A stretch of DNA of 64,000 bases from CAKSEI01 sp964403505 (GTDB taxonomy: Bacteria; Bacillota; Clostridia; Oscillospirales; CAG-272). The translations under genes and the position numbers were made by a program. The stretch is from positions 53,684 through 117,683 of the forward strand of contig CAYOFP010000004.1 in the NCBI GenBank assembly GCA_964403505.1, read 5' to 3'. A model generated the notes under the pieces. The model made no database searches. It saw only the letters and a program-made list of their open reading frames with translations, and was not told the DNA's origin. Numbering within the stretch: position 1 is the stretch's first letter; the number at the start of each line of letters is the position of its first letter. This document shows positions 48,758 to 58,236 of the stretch, in pieces.

Positions 48758-50221
48758 ATGAAAACAATTAACGATATATATAAGCGCAATAGCAAAAGAC
48801 CCATTCGTGTCGTCCAGTTCGGCGAGGGAAATTTCCTTCGTGCGTTTGTCGATCACATGATCGACATTGCAAATGAAAAAGGTGTTTTTGACGGCGATAT
48901 AGCGATCGTAAAGCCGATCGCATTCGGCGATCTCGCACGCTTTGAAAAGCAGGACAATCTGTACACCGTCAATCTGCGGGGCAAGGAAAACGGCAAAGTC
49001 GTAAACGAGACACGCATCATCACGAGCGTGCAAAAGGCGATAGACCCCTTTACAGATTACGAGGGATATACGGCGCTCGCCGCACTTGATACCCTGAGAT
49101 TCGTGGTATCGAACACGACCGAAGCAGGTATCGTATTCGACCCATCTGACACGCCCGAGCGTCTTCCGAACACATATCCCGGAAAGCTGACGAAATTTTT
49201 ATATACAAGATATAAGGCATTCGGCGGAGCGGCAGACAAGGGACTGATCATCCTGCCCGTCGAGTTAATCGAAAACAACGGCGGTAAGCTAAAGGAATGC
49301 GTGCTTTCTTTCATCGATCTATGGGATCTTCCCGAGGGGTTCAAGGCATGGGTATGCGAGGCGTGCGTATTTTGCAGTACCCTCGTCGACCGTATCGTCA
49401 CGGGTTATCCCCGTGATGAAGCGGAGGAGATCTGCAAAAATATGGGATATGCCGATGACCTGCTCGATGTCGGCGAGCCCTTTGCCCTTTGGGTCATTGA
49501 GAGCGACCGTGATATCTCAGACGAATTCACCCTCGCAAAAGCGGGTCTGCCCGTAGTATTTACCGATGATCAAAAGCCATACCGTGAGAGAAAGGTGCGT
49601 GTGCTCAACGGCGCTCACACATCCACAGTGCTTATGGCATATCTCGCAGGGCTCGACATCGTGCGTGAGTGCATGGAGGATGCAGATATCCGTCCGTTCA
49701 TGGAGGAGCTTTTATATAACGAGATCGTCCCGAATGTAAATCTTCCCCGTGAAGACGTCACCGCCTTTGCCGAAGCGGTATTTGAGCGCTTTGAAAACCC
49801 GTTCATACGGCATGCGCTTCTCTCCATCTCGCTGAATTCCGTCTCGAAATGGAAAGCGAGAGTATTACCCTCATTTATAGATTACGTAAAAAATAACGGC
49901 AAACTGCCGAAGTGCATTACCTTCTCATTTGCGGCTCTGCTCGCTTTTTACAGCGCAAGCGAAAAAGGCGACGCATCGCTCATCGCTCACCGTCCGAACG
50001 GAGATGAATATCAGATCCGTGACGATGCGGCTGTTCTCGATTTCTTTGCCGAAAACAGCGCAAAAGATGTGCGTGAGTTCGTCACGCTGACGGCTAAAAA
50101 CCAAGTATTCTGGGGAGCAGACCTCACGGAATACGACGGATTTGTCGATTTCGTCACAAATTCACTTACCGAAATACGCAAAAACGGAGCAAGAGAAGCT
50201 TTGCGCCGCATCATGGCATAA
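48758..50221 (+). CDS. uxaB: tagaturonate reductase (altronate oxidoreductase)
   Basis: 487 residues of the polyol/mannitol dehydrogenase family. Reduces tagaturonate to altronate with NADH in galacturonate breakdown. RVVQFGEGNFLRAFVDHMID is the nucleotide-binding start, KVRVLNGAHTSTVLMAYLAG the catalytic Lys/His block. Followed by altronate dehydratase after nine bases, which supports UxaB over mannitol dehydrogenase. GGAGG places the ATG at 48758. Confidence 0.94.
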   Translation: MKTINDIYKRNSKRPIRVVQFGEGNFLRAFVDHMIDIANEKGVFDGDIAIVKPIAFGDLARFEKQDNLYTVNLRGKENGKVVNETRIITSVQKAIDPFTDYEGYTALAALDTLRFVVSNTTEAGIVFDPSDTPERLPNTYPGKLTKFLYTRYKAFGGAADKGLIILPVELIENNGGKLKECVLSFIDLWDLPEGFKAWVCEACVFCSTLVDRIVTGYPRDEAEEICKNMGYADDLLDVGEPFALWVIESDRDISDEFTLAKAGLPVVFTDDQKPYRERKVRVLNGAHTSTVLMAYLAGLDIVRECMEDADIRPFMEELLYNEIVPNVNLPREDVTAFAEAVFERFENPFIRHALLSISLNSVSKWKARVLPSFIDYVKNNGKLPKCITFSFAALLAFYSASEKGDASLIAHRPNGDEYQIRDDAAVLDFFAENSAKDVREFVTLTAKNQVFWGADLTEYDGFVDFVTNSLTEIRKNGAREALRRIMA

Positions 50222-50230
50222 GAGGACAGG

Positions 50231-51703
50231 ATGAATAAGTTTTTAAAGATAACTCATAACGATACCGTCGCAGTATCTCTCGGCGGAATAAAGGCCGGAG
50301 AGAGCATCGACGGAATAACCGCAGCAAACGATATACCGGCAGGACACAAGGTAGCTTTATGTGATATGGCAGAGGGCGATATGATAATAAAATACGGCTT
50401 TCCCATCGGTCACGCAAAATGTGATATCAAGGCAGGCGAGCATGTCCACAGCCATAATACAAAATCCAACCTCGGAAACATCCTCTCCTATACCTATGAG
50501 CCGGATTTCAAGGAGATCGAAAAGGAAACGCCTGCGACCTTCATGGGATACCGCAGACCGAACGGCAAGGTCGGCATACGAAACGAGGTATGGATCATAC
50601 CGACGGTCGGATGCGTCAACGCAATCTGCAAAGAAATGGAAAACGCTGCGCAAAAGTATATGCACGGCTCGATCGACGCTATCGTTTCATACTCCCATCC
50701 CTACGGCTGTTCACAGCTCGGCGACGACCAGCTGAACACGCAGAAATTCTTATCGGGCCTGATCAACCACCCGAATGCGGCGGCGGTGCTCGTCGTGGGT
50801 CTTGGGTGCGAAAACAACAATATACCCGAGCTCAAAAAGGTGCTCGGAGAGGTTGACGAAAAGCGTGTCCGCTTTATCGTCTGCCAGGAGGAAGAGGATG
50901 AAATAGAGGCCGCCTGCGGTATATTAAAGGAGCTATGCGACTATGCGGCAGGGTTCGAGCGTGAGGCATGCCCTGCCTCCGAGCTTGTCCTCGGTCTGAA
51001 ATGCGGCGGAAGCGACGGCTTCTCGGGTATCACGGCAAACCCCCTCGTGGGTAAGATGTCCGACAAGGTGATCGCACAGGGTGGCTCGGCGGTACTCACA
51101 GAAGTGCCCGAAATGTTCGGCGCTGAGACGATTTTAATGAACCGCTGCAGGACAAGAGAGCTTTTCGAGCGCACGGTCGATCTTATCAATAATTTCAAGA
51201 ATTACTTTATGCGCTACGGCGAAAAGATAGATGAAAACCCGTCGCCCGGAAACAAGGAGGGCGGCATCACGACCCTCGAGGATAAGTCGCTCGGATGTAC
51301 GCAAAAGGGCGGCTCGTCCCCCGTCGAGGATGTGCTCTGCTACGGAGAGCAGGTCAAAACGAAAGGTCTTTCCCTTTTGCAGGGACCCGGCAACGACCTC
51401 GTCGCCGCATGCGCCCTCGCCGCCTCGGGATGTCACATCGTGCTTTTTACAACGGGACGCGGCACACCCTTTGCCTGCCCTGTTCCGACGGTGAAAATAG
51501 CCAGCAACTCTCCCCTCTTTGAACATAAGGGTGCATGGATGGACTTCAACGCCGGAGAGCTGATCGACGGCACACCGATGGACGCTCTCAGTGAGCGGTT
51601 TTATGACTACATCCTCGATGTAGCATCGGGCAAAGCGCACGCAAAATCCGAAAAACTCGACAAACGTGATCTCGCAATTTTCAAGGACGGCGTCACGCTG
51701 TAA
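50231..51703 (+). CDS. uxaA: altronate dehydratase
   Basis: 490 residues, full length with the N-terminal SAF domain (residues 1-80) fused to the catalytic part. Converts altronate to 2-keto-3-deoxygluconate. Blocks: GYRRPNGKVGIRNEVWI, SHPYGCSQLGDD, GLKCGGSDGFSGITANP and FTTGRGTPFACPVPTVK. Second gene of uxaBA; uxaC, kdgK and eda are not in the window. Confidence 0.95.
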   Translation: MNKFLKITHNDTVAVSLGGIKAGESIDGITAANDIPAGHKVALCDMAEGDMIIKYGFPIGHAKCDIKAGEHVHSHNTKSNLGNILSYTYEPDFKEIEKETPATFMGYRRPNGKVGIRNEVWIIPTVGCVNAICKEMENAAQKYMHGSIDAIVSYSHPYGCSQLGDDQLNTQKFLSGLINHPNAAAVLVVGLGCENNNIPELKKVLGEVDEKRVRFIVCQEEEDEIEAACGILKELCDYAAGFEREACPASELVLGLKCGGSDGFSGITANPLVGKMSDKVIAQGGSAVLTEVPEMFGAETILMNRCRTRELFERTVDLINNFKNYFMRYGEKIDENPSPGNKEGGITTLEDKSLGCTQKGGSSPVEDVLCYGEQVKTKGLSLLQGPGNDLVAACALAASGCHIVLFTTGRGTPFACPVPTVKIASNSPLFEHKGAWMDFNAGELIDGTPMDALSERFYDYILDVASGKAHAKSEKLDKRDLAIFKDGVTL

Positions 51704-51720
51704 GAACAAAATAAAAGACA

Positions 51721-51750
51721 TCTGCCGTACAGAAAAAACTGTACGGCAGA
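51721..51750 (+). other. perfect hairpin between uxaA and the HELLH gene
   Basis: Twelve-base stem TCTGCCGTACAG/CTGTACGGCAGA around A6. No T tract on the plus strand, so it may protect the uxaA 3' end or shape the leader of the next gene rather than terminate. Confidence 0.55.
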
Positions 51751-51767
51751 CCGTTATAGGAGTAAAA

Positions 51768-52229
51768 ATGAATAAGCAAGAAATAAACCGTATGTTTGAC
51801 AAGTGGTGCAAAAAATTGCGTATAGTTCCTAATTGGGCAGTAAAGCTTGAATTAATTGAAAATTCTGAAAGTTTCAAAACAGGCGATATTAAGATAGATT
51901 GCACTGATAAAAAAGCGATAATTATTCTTAATACAGTCGGAGCGCAATCTGAAAACCTTGAAGCAGTTATAGTTCATGAATTATTACACCTCAAAATGTA
52001 TCCTCTCGACCAAACCACCGAAACATTGATTAAATCCACATTTTCTCCGAATACACCTGAATACTTATTCACCTATTCGACTTTTATGGAAACTCTTGAA
52101 CAAACCGTTGAAGAATTGACAAAATGTTATTTGCTTGAATTCGGCGATAATAAAGAGATACCCTTCGGCAGGTGCAAAAAACAAAAATCTTTTTCAGATT
52201 TATACAGCGAACTTAAAAATTTGGAATAA
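51768..52229 (+). CDS. putative HExxH zinc metalloprotein
   Basis: 153 residues. VIVHELLHLKMYPLD near residue 70 carries HELLH, the zinc-binding signature of metallopeptidases; LNTVGAQSENLEA precedes it. No membrane segment or signal. The surrounding sequence does not place it in a peptidase family I can name. TAGGAGTAAAA precedes the ATG at 51768. AT-richer than the uxa genes, which suggests separate origin. Confidence 0.65.
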   Translation: MNKQEINRMFDKWCKKLRIVPNWAVKLELIENSESFKTGDIKIDCTDKKAIIILNTVGAQSENLEAVIVHELLHLKMYPLDQTTETLIKSTFSPNTPEYLFTYSTFMETLEQTVEELTKCYLLEFGDNKEIPFGRCKKQKSFSDLYSELKNLE

Positions 52230-52244
52230 TATAACGTGCTCGTT

Positions 52245-52326
52245 TCCCTGCGCAAGACGGGTCTTGCGCCTGCGTAAGTTTTTAAAAGGGGTGCGGGGGA
52301 AACTTTTTTCAAAAAGTTTCCCCCGC
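52245..52326 (-). repeat. 3'-end hairpin element (repeat family C), copy 2
   Basis: On the minus strand: GCGGGGGAAAC/GTTTCCCCCGC, ACCCCTTTTAAAAACTT, then GGCGCAAGAC/GTCTTGCGC and AGGGA, the same order as at 32006. Begins 11 bases after the stop of the parvulin gene on that strand. The first stem differs from copy 1 on both sides so that pairing is kept. Confidence 0.8.
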
Positions 52327-52337
52327 ATAAAACTAAT

Positions 52338-53372
52338 TTACTTCATTCCATCAAAATCTATTTTGTCATATTCCTCTGTATAGGTGATCTCGAGGTCGGC
52401 GCACATTTTGTAGACTTCCTCGTAAAACTTACTTGCGAGGTAATTTACACGCAGGGTATCGAGATTTTTATCGATATATCCCTCATCTATTTCGCACCGC
52501 ATGATGATATGATATCCCGAATAGGACGAATTCACATATACCACATCGCTTATCTCTCCGACATCGAGAGAAAATGCGGCATCTGAAAACGCATCGTCCA
52601 TCTCATATTTCACGATGTAATAACCCTCGGGTTCGTTTACAAGCTCGGGGTCCTCGGAATATTCCGCTATCAGCGTGTCAAAATCCTCACCGGCTTTGGC
52701 ACGCTTTGCAATTTCCTCAGCGAGAGCCTTGTTTTCCGCCTTATCTTCGCCGATATCGTTTTTTATGAGGATATGCTTGACGTGTATGATCTCACCGTTT
52801 TCTGACGCCGAAATCACCGTCTTGTCATCGGCATGTACGGGCGTCGTCAGCTCGTTCGTATAATACTCGCACACCTTGGAGGTCAGCATGCCCTGCAGAG
52901 AGGAAAAGGCATACAGATCATATGTCATATTCGCCTCTTTCAGAAAGGCGATAAACTTTTCCTTGCCTGCGTAACGGTCAACGGCGTTTTCAATATATTC
53001 CGTATACTCGGAATATTCCTCCTCTGATAATGCGATATCATATTTCTGCGCAAGAGACGCGGCACAACGGGAAAAGAACAGATCGGGAAGCACCGTGTTT
53101 TTTATGAAAGACTCCTTTTGCGCCTCGTCGCAGCGCTCCCATTCGCCGTCGGAAAGCCGGCTCTTCGCCGCAAGAAAGCTATACCGCAGCTCGGCGTATG
53201 TGACCTCGCTTTTTCCTGCGGTCATTACAACACTCGAGGAAGACAGGCCGTTATCATATACCGTTTCGTCGGTTTCGTCATACTGATAAAACTCATCATA
53301 TCCCGGTATCTTCCTGCCACACGAGCAAAAGAGCAGGATGCATATCAGTATAAAAGGCAATATCCTCTTCAT
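52338..53372 (-). CDS. parvulin-type peptidyl-prolyl isomerase lipoprotein (PrsA-like)
   Basis: 344 residues. Signal peptide with lipobox FCSC (Cys18), a SurA-N-like helical part (60-190), then a PpiC domain: HVKHILIKNDIGEDKAE, AEEIAKRAKAGEDFDTLIAE, AFSLDVGEISDVV and SGYHIIMRCEIDEGY. PrsA-like proteins assist folding of exported proteins. It is the last gene of the GldA/F/G operon; its start shares a base with the preceding stop (TGATG). Confidence 0.85.
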   Translation of the reverse strand: MKRILPFILICILLFCSCGRKIPGYDEFYQYDETDETVYDNGLSSSSVVMTAGKSEVTYAELRYSFLAAKSRLSDGEWERCDEAQKESFIKNTVLPDLFFSRCAASLAQKYDIALSEEEYSEYTEYIENAVDRYAGKEKFIAFLKEANMTYDLYAFSSLQGMLTSKVCEYYTNELTTPVHADDKTVISASENGEIIHVKHILIKNDIGEDKAENKALAEEIAKRAKAGEDFDTLIAEYSEDPELVNEPEGYYIVKYEMDDAFSDAAFSLDVGEISDVVYVNSSYSGYHIIMRCEIDEGYIDKNLDTLRVNYLASKFYEEVYKMCADLEITYTEEYDKIDFDGMK

Positions 53373-55027
53373 CAGTTCAGCGCCTCACTGTCTATTTTGT
53401 CGCCGGACAATAGTTTTTGCGCATCGGATATCATTTTGCGCACACCCGACGTCAGCACATAGAATTCACCCTCGCCGTTTATTGTCATGCACGCACGCTG
53501 TGTGGAGCTCTGATAAAACTTATACTCCGCTCTGTTGCCGCTGACAGTCGTTATCGTGAGCGTCGCAATATGTGCACTCTCGGGCGGTATCTCACCCTCG
53601 AATTTACCGCGTATCTCACGGGTCAGAAGCACCTTGAAAAACTCACGGAACTCTTTTGTATCAATGGTTTTTCCGCTTGTCTTTTCCTTTACGGTCAGGT
53701 TGTCCTTTCCTTTTGCGTCTATCTGATGGTCAAGCGAAAAATCGCATATACGATCGCCTGACTCAAGGTGCACCTGCGCAACTTTTGTAATATTCTTCTG
53801 GAAAAATGCCGGTTCTACCCAACGCTCAAATGACCAATCGAGGAAGCCTACCGTATCGGATGACACCTCGACGATCAGGCCGAAGGTATAGGAGAATGCA
53901 TAATATATGCCGTCCTCATTCTTTTCCGAGAAAATGACATAGTTATTTACGCCGTTATAGTTAAAAAATAATTCATGCGCCGGATTTGTAACACTCAGAC
54001 CGTACTCATTCAGCGTATCATCTAAATTTTTGGCGTACTGAGCCATTTCCTCGGTTGTCGCATCCTCCGAGATTGGTTCGATGACCTTTACGGTCTTTGT
54101 CCCCTTGAAGCTGATAAACTCCTGCAGCACATCGGAATACTCGTCGATCGCCGGGGTGTAGTTATACTCGAGCACGTCTGTGCCGAAGATCCCCTTAAGT
54201 TCAGACGCGCTTTGCGCCTCTGTCACATCTGATGAGTCGATTCCGCAATGATACGCCATCACATATTTCGTCTCTGCGGCATATTTGTCATATTCCTCCT
54301 GAGAGGAAAGATAGTGTACCGTGATAAAGTGCTCACCGTTCCTCCAAAGGCTGAAATAATCCGTCTCGTAATAAGTCTGGCTCGAGGTCGGGAAAGCGAG
54401 GATCGGCGTAATGATGTTCTCGAGAGGACATAAAACAGTATTCTGAATATCATTTCCGATAATATATACGGCATTTCTTCCCTCGAGACGGGCATAATAC
54501 CCCTGCTCAGAGGTGATCTCTTTTCCGATCCATACCGTATAGGACTCATCCTTCTTGTTTGTCACGGTATAATGAGCCGAGGCGTTCTCTTCATCGAGAC
54601 CGTATAGCGAAAAATCGATATATTCGGGTTCGTTTCCGTCGTCGGGCGACGGGACGATCCTTTTCATGGAAAGAGAATAGCCGACCGAAACACACAGCGA
54701 GGTAAAAAGGCTCGTATCATACGGAGCGTTTTCGTTTCCGTCGATATAATAGCTTCCGTCCTCGGAAAGTGAGATAGAATAGTCAGCGCTTTCGTTTGTT
54801 ACCGAGACGGCTTTTACGGAATCCGAGTCCATATAGTCATACATAAAGATCCGATTCCCCGTGCCGAGCGATTCACCCTCGAGCAATTTGGGCGCATCGC
54901 TGACCTCCGCCACATTATTGAGTATAGGAGACAGCACGGCAAAATACATAATGATCAGCACGACTGTCACTACCGCAATGACTGCAGTAGTAAATGTTTG
55001 TCTTTTTATAGAAGAGGCTCTCATCAC
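53372..55027 (-). CDS. DUF4340 membrane-anchored protein
   Basis: 551 residues: one N-terminal membrane helix (about 12-36), then a large extracellular beta-rich region with repeats such as YSISLSEDGSYYIDG and YTVWIGKEITSEQGYYARLE, which is the DUF4340 pattern. Overlaps gldG by four bases. DUF4340 proteins regularly accompany GldA/F/G-type ABC genes; function unknown, probably a component of that complex. Confidence 0.88.
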   Translation of the reverse strand: MMRASSIKRQTFTTAVIAVVTVVLIIMYFAVLSPILNNVAEVSDAPKLLEGESLGTGNRIFMYDYMDSDSVKAVSVTNESADYSISLSEDGSYYIDGNENAPYDTSLFTSLCVSVGYSLSMKRIVPSPDDGNEPEYIDFSLYGLDEENASAHYTVTNKKDESYTVWIGKEITSEQGYYARLEGRNAVYIIGNDIQNTVLCPLENIITPILAFPTSSQTYYETDYFSLWRNGEHFITVHYLSSQEEYDKYAAETKYVMAYHCGIDSSDVTEAQSASELKGIFGTDVLEYNYTPAIDEYSDVLQEFISFKGTKTVKVIEPISEDATTEEMAQYAKNLDDTLNEYGLSVTNPAHELFFNYNGVNNYVIFSEKNEDGIYYAFSYTFGLIVEVSSDTVGFLDWSFERWVEPAFFQKNITKVAQVHLESGDRICDFSLDHQIDAKGKDNLTVKEKTSGKTIDTKEFREFFKVLLTREIRGKFEGEIPPESAHIATLTITTVSGNRAEYKFYQSSTQRACMTINGEGEFYVLTSGVRKMISDAQKLLSGDKIDSEALN

Positions 55028-56481
55028 AGATGCTTTCTCCTCACATAAACGATCAGTCCGAGCGCGGCGAGTATCGTCGGGATCACCACCGCAAATACAA
55101 TTGTAAAGTTATTTGCCTGCGCCGTCGTGATATCAAGGGATGAATTCTCAAATTTCTTGACATCGATATTTGCAGGCACCTTATCCTTGCCCATTGATTT
55201 CATAGTGGCAAAGAGAATATCGCTGTTTGCATATGTCGCAGAGTTCAGATTATTGTTTGATGCAAAATCACAGCTTCCGCAGACGAGCATATAACCGTCA
55301 CGGCTCTCATTATTCTGATACATTCTGCGTGCCGCAAGCATGACAAGACCGTACCTGCCGCTTTCCGCTGTATCGGAAAACAGGTGCGCTTTATCGCTCG
55401 TAGTCAGAACATACGAGGCGTTGACACTGCCGTTATCCGAGTCTCCCCCCTCAGCGATGGAAAGAGCGAGAGAGTTCGGCACTACCGCCTTCGGAACGTT
55501 GCCGAGCGAGCGAAGCTCCTTCGTCAGCGAGGCACCGGGCGTATCGAGCGCAGAATACTGCGCCGATATCACGAGCCCGTCATCGGAAAGGGTATTTTGC
55601 GCTGTATCCTTGACGATGGAATTGTGTATGTCCACATACCAGTTGTCATGCAGATACTCATTCAGTTCGGGAAGCTCGCCTGCATCCGGAGACAGAAATA
55701 CCATCATATGACCGCACGATGCGATAAAGTCATCTATCTTGTTAAACTCGTTATAAACACTGCCTGCACCGAAAAAGTCGGTCCTCGGGCCGTATGTCAC
55801 AAGCACCTTTGCGTCCTCGGGTATCTCATCCTTTGTCAGGTCGACGTAGCTCACCTGAAAGCCTGCCGTTTCAAAAAGCGATATGAGCGCCACCGCGCCC
55901 GAAATATTCTCCGAGTGGTTTGTCGTGAAGCAGACCGAGGGATTATCGCCCGTTATCTGCAAAAGCGCAGATGTCAGGCGCAGCTCGCCGTTAAAGCCGT
56001 ATACGTTTCCGTCGGAATCATACGCAATGAATGAATTCCACGTATAGACCTTTGACTGATTCCGCTCGGGGCAGTCGATAATGACGCTCTGAGAATTGAT
56101 CGCAGTACCCGTAGTTATTTTATACTGCGATGCACGTACAGTGTCCGTTTCCCAGTTCATATAGCCGATCGAAATATTCTTGAATTCTGCGCTGTATGCC
56201 TGGGCGAGCGTATATATCATAGAGGAATACGTATTTTCAGAGAGCTTATCAAGCGGCGTGCAGAAAATGATCTCCACATCGTCTGTAAAATCAGATAAAA
56301 GCTCCTTTGTCGTGTCTGAAATGCCGTAGAGCTTCTCCTGTGTCATATCGGCATACAGGGTATAATGCGCCGAAAGAGCGGAAAAGATCACATTGAGTAT
56401 CACGATAACAGCAACAAAGACAACGGTAAATGCCACCGCCGCACCGCCGTATTTGAATTTTTTCATTTGTTCGTTTTTCAT
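55024..56481 (-). CDS. GldG-like ABC-system auxiliary membrane protein
   Basis: 485 residues. Membrane helices at both ends (about 14-34 and 460-480) enclose an extracellular domain of the ABC_transp_aux/GldG type: LYADMTQEKLYGISDTTKEL at the start and KVLVTYGPRTDFFGAG in the middle, ending NFTIVFAVVIPTILAALGLI. Partner of the ATPase and permease encoded just upstream. First found in gliding bacteroidetes, but common in Firmicutes that do not glide. Confidence 0.9.
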   Translation of the reverse strand: MKNEQMKKFKYGGAAVAFTVVFVAVIVILNVIFSALSAHYTLYADMTQEKLYGISDTTKELLSDFTDDVEIIFCTPLDKLSENTYSSMIYTLAQAYSAEFKNISIGYMNWETDTVRASQYKITTGTAINSQSVIIDCPERNQSKVYTWNSFIAYDSDGNVYGFNGELRLTSALLQITGDNPSVCFTTNHSENISGAVALISLFETAGFQVSYVDLTKDEIPEDAKVLVTYGPRTDFFGAGSVYNEFNKIDDFIASCGHMMVFLSPDAGELPELNEYLHDNWYVDIHNSIVKDTAQNTLSDDGLVISAQYSALDTPGASLTKELRSLGNVPKAVVPNSLALSIAEGGDSDNGSVNASYVLTTSDKAHLFSDTAESGRYGLVMLAARRMYQNNESRDGYMLVCGSCDFASNNNLNSATYANSDILFATMKSMGKDKVPANIDVKKFENSSLDITTAQANNFTIVFAVVIPTILAALGLIVYVRRKHL

Positions 56482-56497
56482 TTATATACCGCCTTTC

Positions 56498-57205
56498 TCA
56501 TGACCAACGGCGCTTCTCGAATACCCTGACGGTAAGGAAAAGGAACACTACCGATATCGAGACATAATAAAATACCGCATTGAAGTCAAAAATGCCGTTT
56601 CCGAAATTATCGTAACGGTCGATGAGCGATACCCAATTCAGAACCGTGCGCACCGCAGCATTATTCACATAAGACGATACGAAGCTCACCATGATAAACG
56701 AAAACGTTATCGCCATAGCGCCTATGGCGGCGATCAGCTGATTTTCCGTCAGAGCAGAAACAAACACTCCGATCGAAACGCACGCACCGCCGAGGAGGAT
56801 AATACCGACGGAATTTCCGATCAGCATCGCAGTATTCGGCTCTCCGTATGTGTATAAAGCGATAAAGGAGAGCGATGAAAGTAAATACGTCGCACAAAAT
56901 ACCGTGAATGCCGCTAAGAACTTTGCCATCACCATGCCTGTAAGGGATACGGGAGACGTGAGGAGCAGCTGCTCTGTGCGGGTCTTTCTTTCCTCGCTGA
57001 AAAGCTTCATTGTAAGAAGCGGAATTACGATGATAAATGAGATAAGAAGGTATGTGAAATAATAGGATACATTACTCTCCGCACCGCGCTGAAGCGTGGA
57101 GATCGAGAAGAGTATACCCGACAGGCAAAGGAATATCGCCATGAAAATATAGCCTAACGGAGTATTAAAATAGGCTCTGAGCTCTCTTTTGTATATTGCC
57201 GTCAT
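56498..57205 (-). CDS. ABC-2 permease (GldF-like)
   Basis: 235 residues with six membrane helices; MTAIYKRELRAYFNTPLGYI and ERKTRTEQLLLTSPVSLTGM are typical of GldF and NosY-like permeases. Starts directly after the stop of the ATPase gene and lies 16 bases before gldG. Confidence 0.92.
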   Translation of the reverse strand: MTAIYKRELRAYFNTPLGYIFMAIFLCLSGILFSISTLQRGAESNVSYYFTYLLISFIIVIPLLTMKLFSEERKTRTEQLLLTSPVSLTGMVMAKFLAAFTVFCATYLLSSLSFIALYTYGEPNTAMLIGNSVGIILLGGACVSIGVFVSALTENQLIAAIGAMAITFSFIMVSFVSSYVNNAAVRTVLNWVSLIDRYDNFGNGIFDFNAVFYYVSISVVFLFLTVRVFEKRRWS

Positions 57206-58168
57206 TTATTTTGCCCTCCTCTGCTTTTCGCCCTGCTCGGGCTTGTCCACGATCGCGATAAAGATATCCTCGAGGTTTGCGCCCAGCGCCTCTATGCCTA
57301 TCATGGGCCAGCCGCGTCCTGCCAGCATATTGAAAAGAGGCTTTCTTATGTCGATGCCGGGTTCGCTCTCGACAAGATAGCTGATGCTGTCCTTATCCAC
57401 GTTTCCGATAGCCTCGGCATATGCAACTCCGGGCATATTCTTGACAGCGGACAGAACCTCACGCTCGGGACCGCATATCTTGACCGAAAGGCGGCGTGTG
57501 CCGTCCACGATATTTGCGATATTCTCGGTCTTTTCATTCGCCACGATTTTTCCTTTATTGATAATGACGATCCTGTCGCACACCGCCTGCACCTCGGGCA
57601 GGATATGGGTGGATAGTATCACGGTGTGATTTTTTCCGAGGGTCTTTATCAAATTGCGTATTTCTATTATCTGCTTCGGGTCGAGGCCGACGGTCGGCTC
57701 GTCAAAAATGATCACCTTCGGGTTGCCGACGAGCGCCTGAGCGATACCGACACGCTGCTTATAACCCTTTGACAGATTTCTTATCAGCCTGTCCTTTACA
57801 TCGTTTATTTTCACCACATGATAGATTTCCTCAAGGTGCTTTTTACGGTTCAGCGTACACCCCTTGAGCTCATATATAAAATTCATATATTCTTTCACCG
57901 TCATATCGAGATATAGCGGCGGCTGCTCGGGCAAAAATCCGATCAGTTTCTTTGCCTCCATCGGGTTATCGAGGATGTCGATGCCGTTTACACCGGCACT
58001 GCCCGATGTACTCGAGAGGTAACCCGTGAGTATATTCATCGTCGTCGTTTTACCTGCGCCGTTCGGACCTAAAAAACCGACGATCTCACCCTCACCGACA
58101 GTGAAGGATATATCGTCAAGGACTTTTTTGTCCCCGTAACATTTGGTCAGGTGTTCAATTTTTATCAC
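57206..58168 (-). CDS. ABC transporter ATP-binding protein (GldA-like)
   Basis: 320 residues. Walker A FLGPNGAGKTTTMNILTGYL, signature NLSKGYKQRVGIAQALVG, Walker B VIIFDEPTVGLDP, then a C-terminal domain ending EDIFIAIVDKPEQ. First gene of a five-gene operon: ATPase, permease, GldG-like, DUF4340, parvulin. Start is GTG, eight bases after GGAGG. Confidence 0.93.
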   Translation of the reverse strand: MIKIEHLTKCYGDKKVLDDISFTVGEGEIVGFLGPNGAGKTTTMNILTGYLSSTSGSAGVNGIDILDNPMEAKKLIGFLPEQPPLYLDMTVKEYMNFIYELKGCTLNRKKHLEEIYHVVKINDVKDRLIRNLSKGYKQRVGIAQALVGNPKVIIFDEPTVGLDPKQIIEIRNLIKTLGKNHTVILSTHILPEVQAVCDRIVIINKGKIVANEKTENIANIVDGTRRLSVKICGPEREVLSAVKNMPGVAYAEAIGNVDKDSISYLVESEPGIDIRKPLFNMLAGRGWPMIGIEALGANLEDIFIAIVDKPEQGEKQRRAK

Positions 58169-58199
58169 TTTTCATTCCTCCGTATAGATATACATATAA

Positions 58200-58228
58200 A
58201 TTATATCAAAGAATGATGAATAAATCAA
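58200..58228 (-). promoter_or_regulatory. promoter of the GldA/F/G operon
   Basis: TTGATT, 17 bases, TATAAT with extended TGA on the minus strand. Confidence 0.75.
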
Positions 58229-58236
58229 GAATACGC

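Noticed and set aside
51721..51750. Intrinsic terminator of uxaBA
   Set aside because: Perfect stem but no T tract on the plus strand, so recorded only as a hairpin.
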